A DNA stretch of 7,207 nucleotides, from positions 1 through 7,207 of the forward strand of contig JBKHDD010000221.1 in NCBI GenBank assembly GCA_046541515.1. Reading direction: 5' to 3'. Position 1 is the first letter of the stretch. Every line of letters begins with the position of its first letter. Shown here piece by piece: positions 6,029-7,207 of the stretch. The translations under genes were made by a program, and so were the position numbers. The notes under the pieces were generated by a model. The model did no database searches. It worked only from the letters and a program-made list of their open reading frames with translations, and was not told the DNA's origin. The DNA is from CAYFVR01 sp046541515 (GTDB lineage Bacteria > Desulfobacterota > Desulfobacteria > Desulfobacterales > Desulfococcaceae).

Positions 6029-6684
6029 TCGGCCGCATTCAGGCCAAAATTTGCGGCCTCACCGATCCGGGCGAGGCGGCCGCCGTGGCCGCCCTGGGCG
6101 CGGACGCCATCGGCTTCGTTTTCTTTCCCAAAAGCCCCCGCCACCTGGCCGACGACCAGGCCCGGGCCATTTCCGACGCCCTGCCCACCGACATGGCCCG
6201 GATCGGCGTGTTCGTGGACGTGGACGCCGAAAGCGTGCTCCGGAAGGCGAAATGGTGCGGCTTGACCGGGGTTCAGCTCCACGGCCGGGAAACGCCGGAG
6301 ACGGTGGAACGGCTCCGGGACGAAGGGCTCACCGTCATCAAGGGGCTGTTCGCCGGCCGCTCGCCGGGGCTGGACGAATCGGGACTTTACCGGCCCAGCG
6401 CCTTTCTGGCCGAGTGCGGAAAGGGGACCCTGCCCGGCGGCAACGCCAAAATCTGGGACTGGTCGGCGGCCCGCACCCTTGGGCGAGGACGGCCTCTGGT
6501 GCTGGCCGGCGGGTTGAATCCCGACAACGTGATTGAAGCCGTCCGGGAGGCATTGCCCGACGCCGTGGACGTGAGTTCCGGCGTGGAGGCGAGCCCCGGC
6601 CGAAAAGATTTGAAGCGCGTCCGGGCCTTTCTGGAAGCCTTGACCCGCGCGCCCCGAAAGACCCCAAGCAGGAGGATTTTCTGA
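6025..6684 (+). CDS. trpF: Phosphoribosylanthranilate isomerase
   Basis: This TIM-barrel isomerase performs the Amadori rearrangement of phosphoribosylanthranilate to CdRP. The 219-residue product shows the general-base Cys10 in KICGLTDP, GADAIGFVFFPKSPR (25-39), GVQLHG (82-87), VIKG (104-107), the phosphate loop LAGGLNPDNV (160-169) and DVSSGVEASPGRKD (182-195). The ATG overlaps the trpC stop as ATGA. The usual LLDT segment carrying the acid Asp (Asp126 in Thermotoga) reads FLAECGKG here, so Glu130 or another residue may replace it, while PGGNAKIWDW (137-146) corresponds to the following GGSGKTFDW. The C-terminal end, TRAPRKTPSRRIF, is basic. Its stop shares one base with the trpB start. Confidence 0.94.
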   Translation: MIGRIQAKICGLTDPGEAAAVAALGADAIGFVFFPKSPRHLADDQARAISDALPTDMARIGVFVDVDAESVLRKAKWCGLTGVQLHGRETPETVERLRDEGLTVIKGLFAGRSPGLDESGLYRPSAFLAECGKGTLPGGNAKIWDWSAARTLGRGRPLVLAGGLNPDNVIEAVREALPDAVDVSSGVEASPGRKDLKRVRAFLEALTRAPRKTPSRRIF

Positions 6685-7207
6685 TGGAACACCATACCCC
6701 GACCCCCGCGCCCGGCGCGGCCCATTCGCTGGAGCGGTATCCCGACGACCGCGGCCATTTCGGCGATTTCGGCGGCCGGTACGTGGGCGAAACCCTCATG
6801 CCCGCGCTGCTGGAGCTGGAAGCGGCCTACAAAAAATATCTCCCGGACGCGGCGTTTCAATCGGAATTTCGCCGGCTTCTCCGGGATTTCGCCGGCCGGC
6901 CCACGCCGCTGTTCCACGCCAAACGGCTGTCGGAACACCTGGGCGGCGCGGCCATTTACCTGAAACGGGAAGACCTGACCCACACCGGCGCCCACAAGAT
7001 CAACAATACGGTGGGGCAGGCGCTCTTGGCCCATTTCATGGGGAAGAAAAAGGTGATCGCCGAGACCGGCGCCGGCCAGCACGGCGTGGCCACGGCCACG
7101 GTTGCGGCCCTTTTCGGTATGGAATGCAAAGTGTTCATGGGCACCGAGGACGTGCGCCGCCAAGCCCCCAACGTCCGCCGCATGGAGCTGATGGGCGCGG
7201 AGGTGGT
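6684..7207 (+). CDS. trpB: Tryptophan synthase beta chain, 3'-truncated by window edge
   Basis: The PLP-dependent beta subunit condenses indole with serine to give tryptophan, receiving indole through a tunnel from TrpA. The first 174 codons are present. Lys105 in THTGAHKINN is the PLP-binding lysine (Lys87 in Salmonella), and Glu127 in ETGAGQHGVA corresponds to catalytic Glu109; the constant offset of 18 reflects a short Pro/Ala/His-rich N-terminal extension before DDRGHFGDFGGRYVGE. The sequence resembles the classical TrpB1 type that works with TrpA, not the TrpB2 type. A perfect AGGAGG (6670-6675) lies 8 bases before the ATG, which overlaps the trpF stop (TGATG). The frame is open to the window edge, and trpA is expected next. 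Confidence 0.95.
   Translation, partial: MEHHTPTPAPGAAHSLERYPDDRGHFGDFGGRYVGETLMPALLELEAAYKKYLPDAAFQSEFRRLLRDFAGRPTPLFHAKRLSEHLGGAAIYLKREDLTHTGAHKINNTVGQALLAHFMGKKKVIAETGAGQHGVATATVAALFGMECKVFMGTEDVRRQAPNVRRMELMGAEV

Overview
The window is G+C-rich DNA with dense, codirectional genes. It holds the 3' end of a nucleotide-sugar gene followed by most of a tryptophan biosynthesis operon. High G+C, the order trpE-trpG-trpD-trpC-trpF-trpB with unfused genes, and ribosome-mediated attenuation ahead of trpE suggest a Gram-negative proteobacterium-like organism, possibly of the Desulfobacterota (former Deltaproteobacteria). That placement is an inference from style and order, not a proven assignment.

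Layout. Bases 2-1030 are a GDP-L-fucose synthase gene that starts left of the window and is unrelated to tryptophan; it probably ends a surface-polysaccharide locus. Bases 1031-1395 show no convincing gene. A sigma70-like promoter (TTGACA at 1396) is followed by a leader region that gene callers usually miss: a 31-codon leader peptide (1468-1563) with Trp codons at positions 13, 14, 15 and 17, mutually exclusive RNA pairings, and an intrinsic terminator with a perfect 12-bp stem and nine T's (1586-1626). A second terminator-like hairpin with its own T run (1631-1664) lies directly against the trpE ribosome binding site.

trpE (1686-3158) and trpG (3168-3767) encode the two subunits of anthranilate synthase. 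They are separated from the rest of the operon by a 371-base gap containing a nested inverted repeat (3905-4037) that resembles a REPIN or small MITE and includes a terminator-like hairpin. trpD (4139-5155), trpC (5156-6028), trpF (6025-6684) and trpB (6684 to the window end) follow with abutting or overlapping starts and stops, which implies translational coupling. trpA is expected just beyond the right edge.

Together the genes convert chorismate to anthranilate (TrpE/TrpG), phosphoribosylanthranilate (TrpD), CdRP (TrpF), indole-3-glycerol phosphate (TrpC) and, with TrpA, tryptophan (TrpB). Control appears to combine attenuation in the leader with feedback inhibition of TrpE. I see no wholly new system. 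The points most worth a second look are the tandem attenuator, the repeat element splitting the operon, an apparently altered acid residue in TrpF, and an acidic tail on TrpC.
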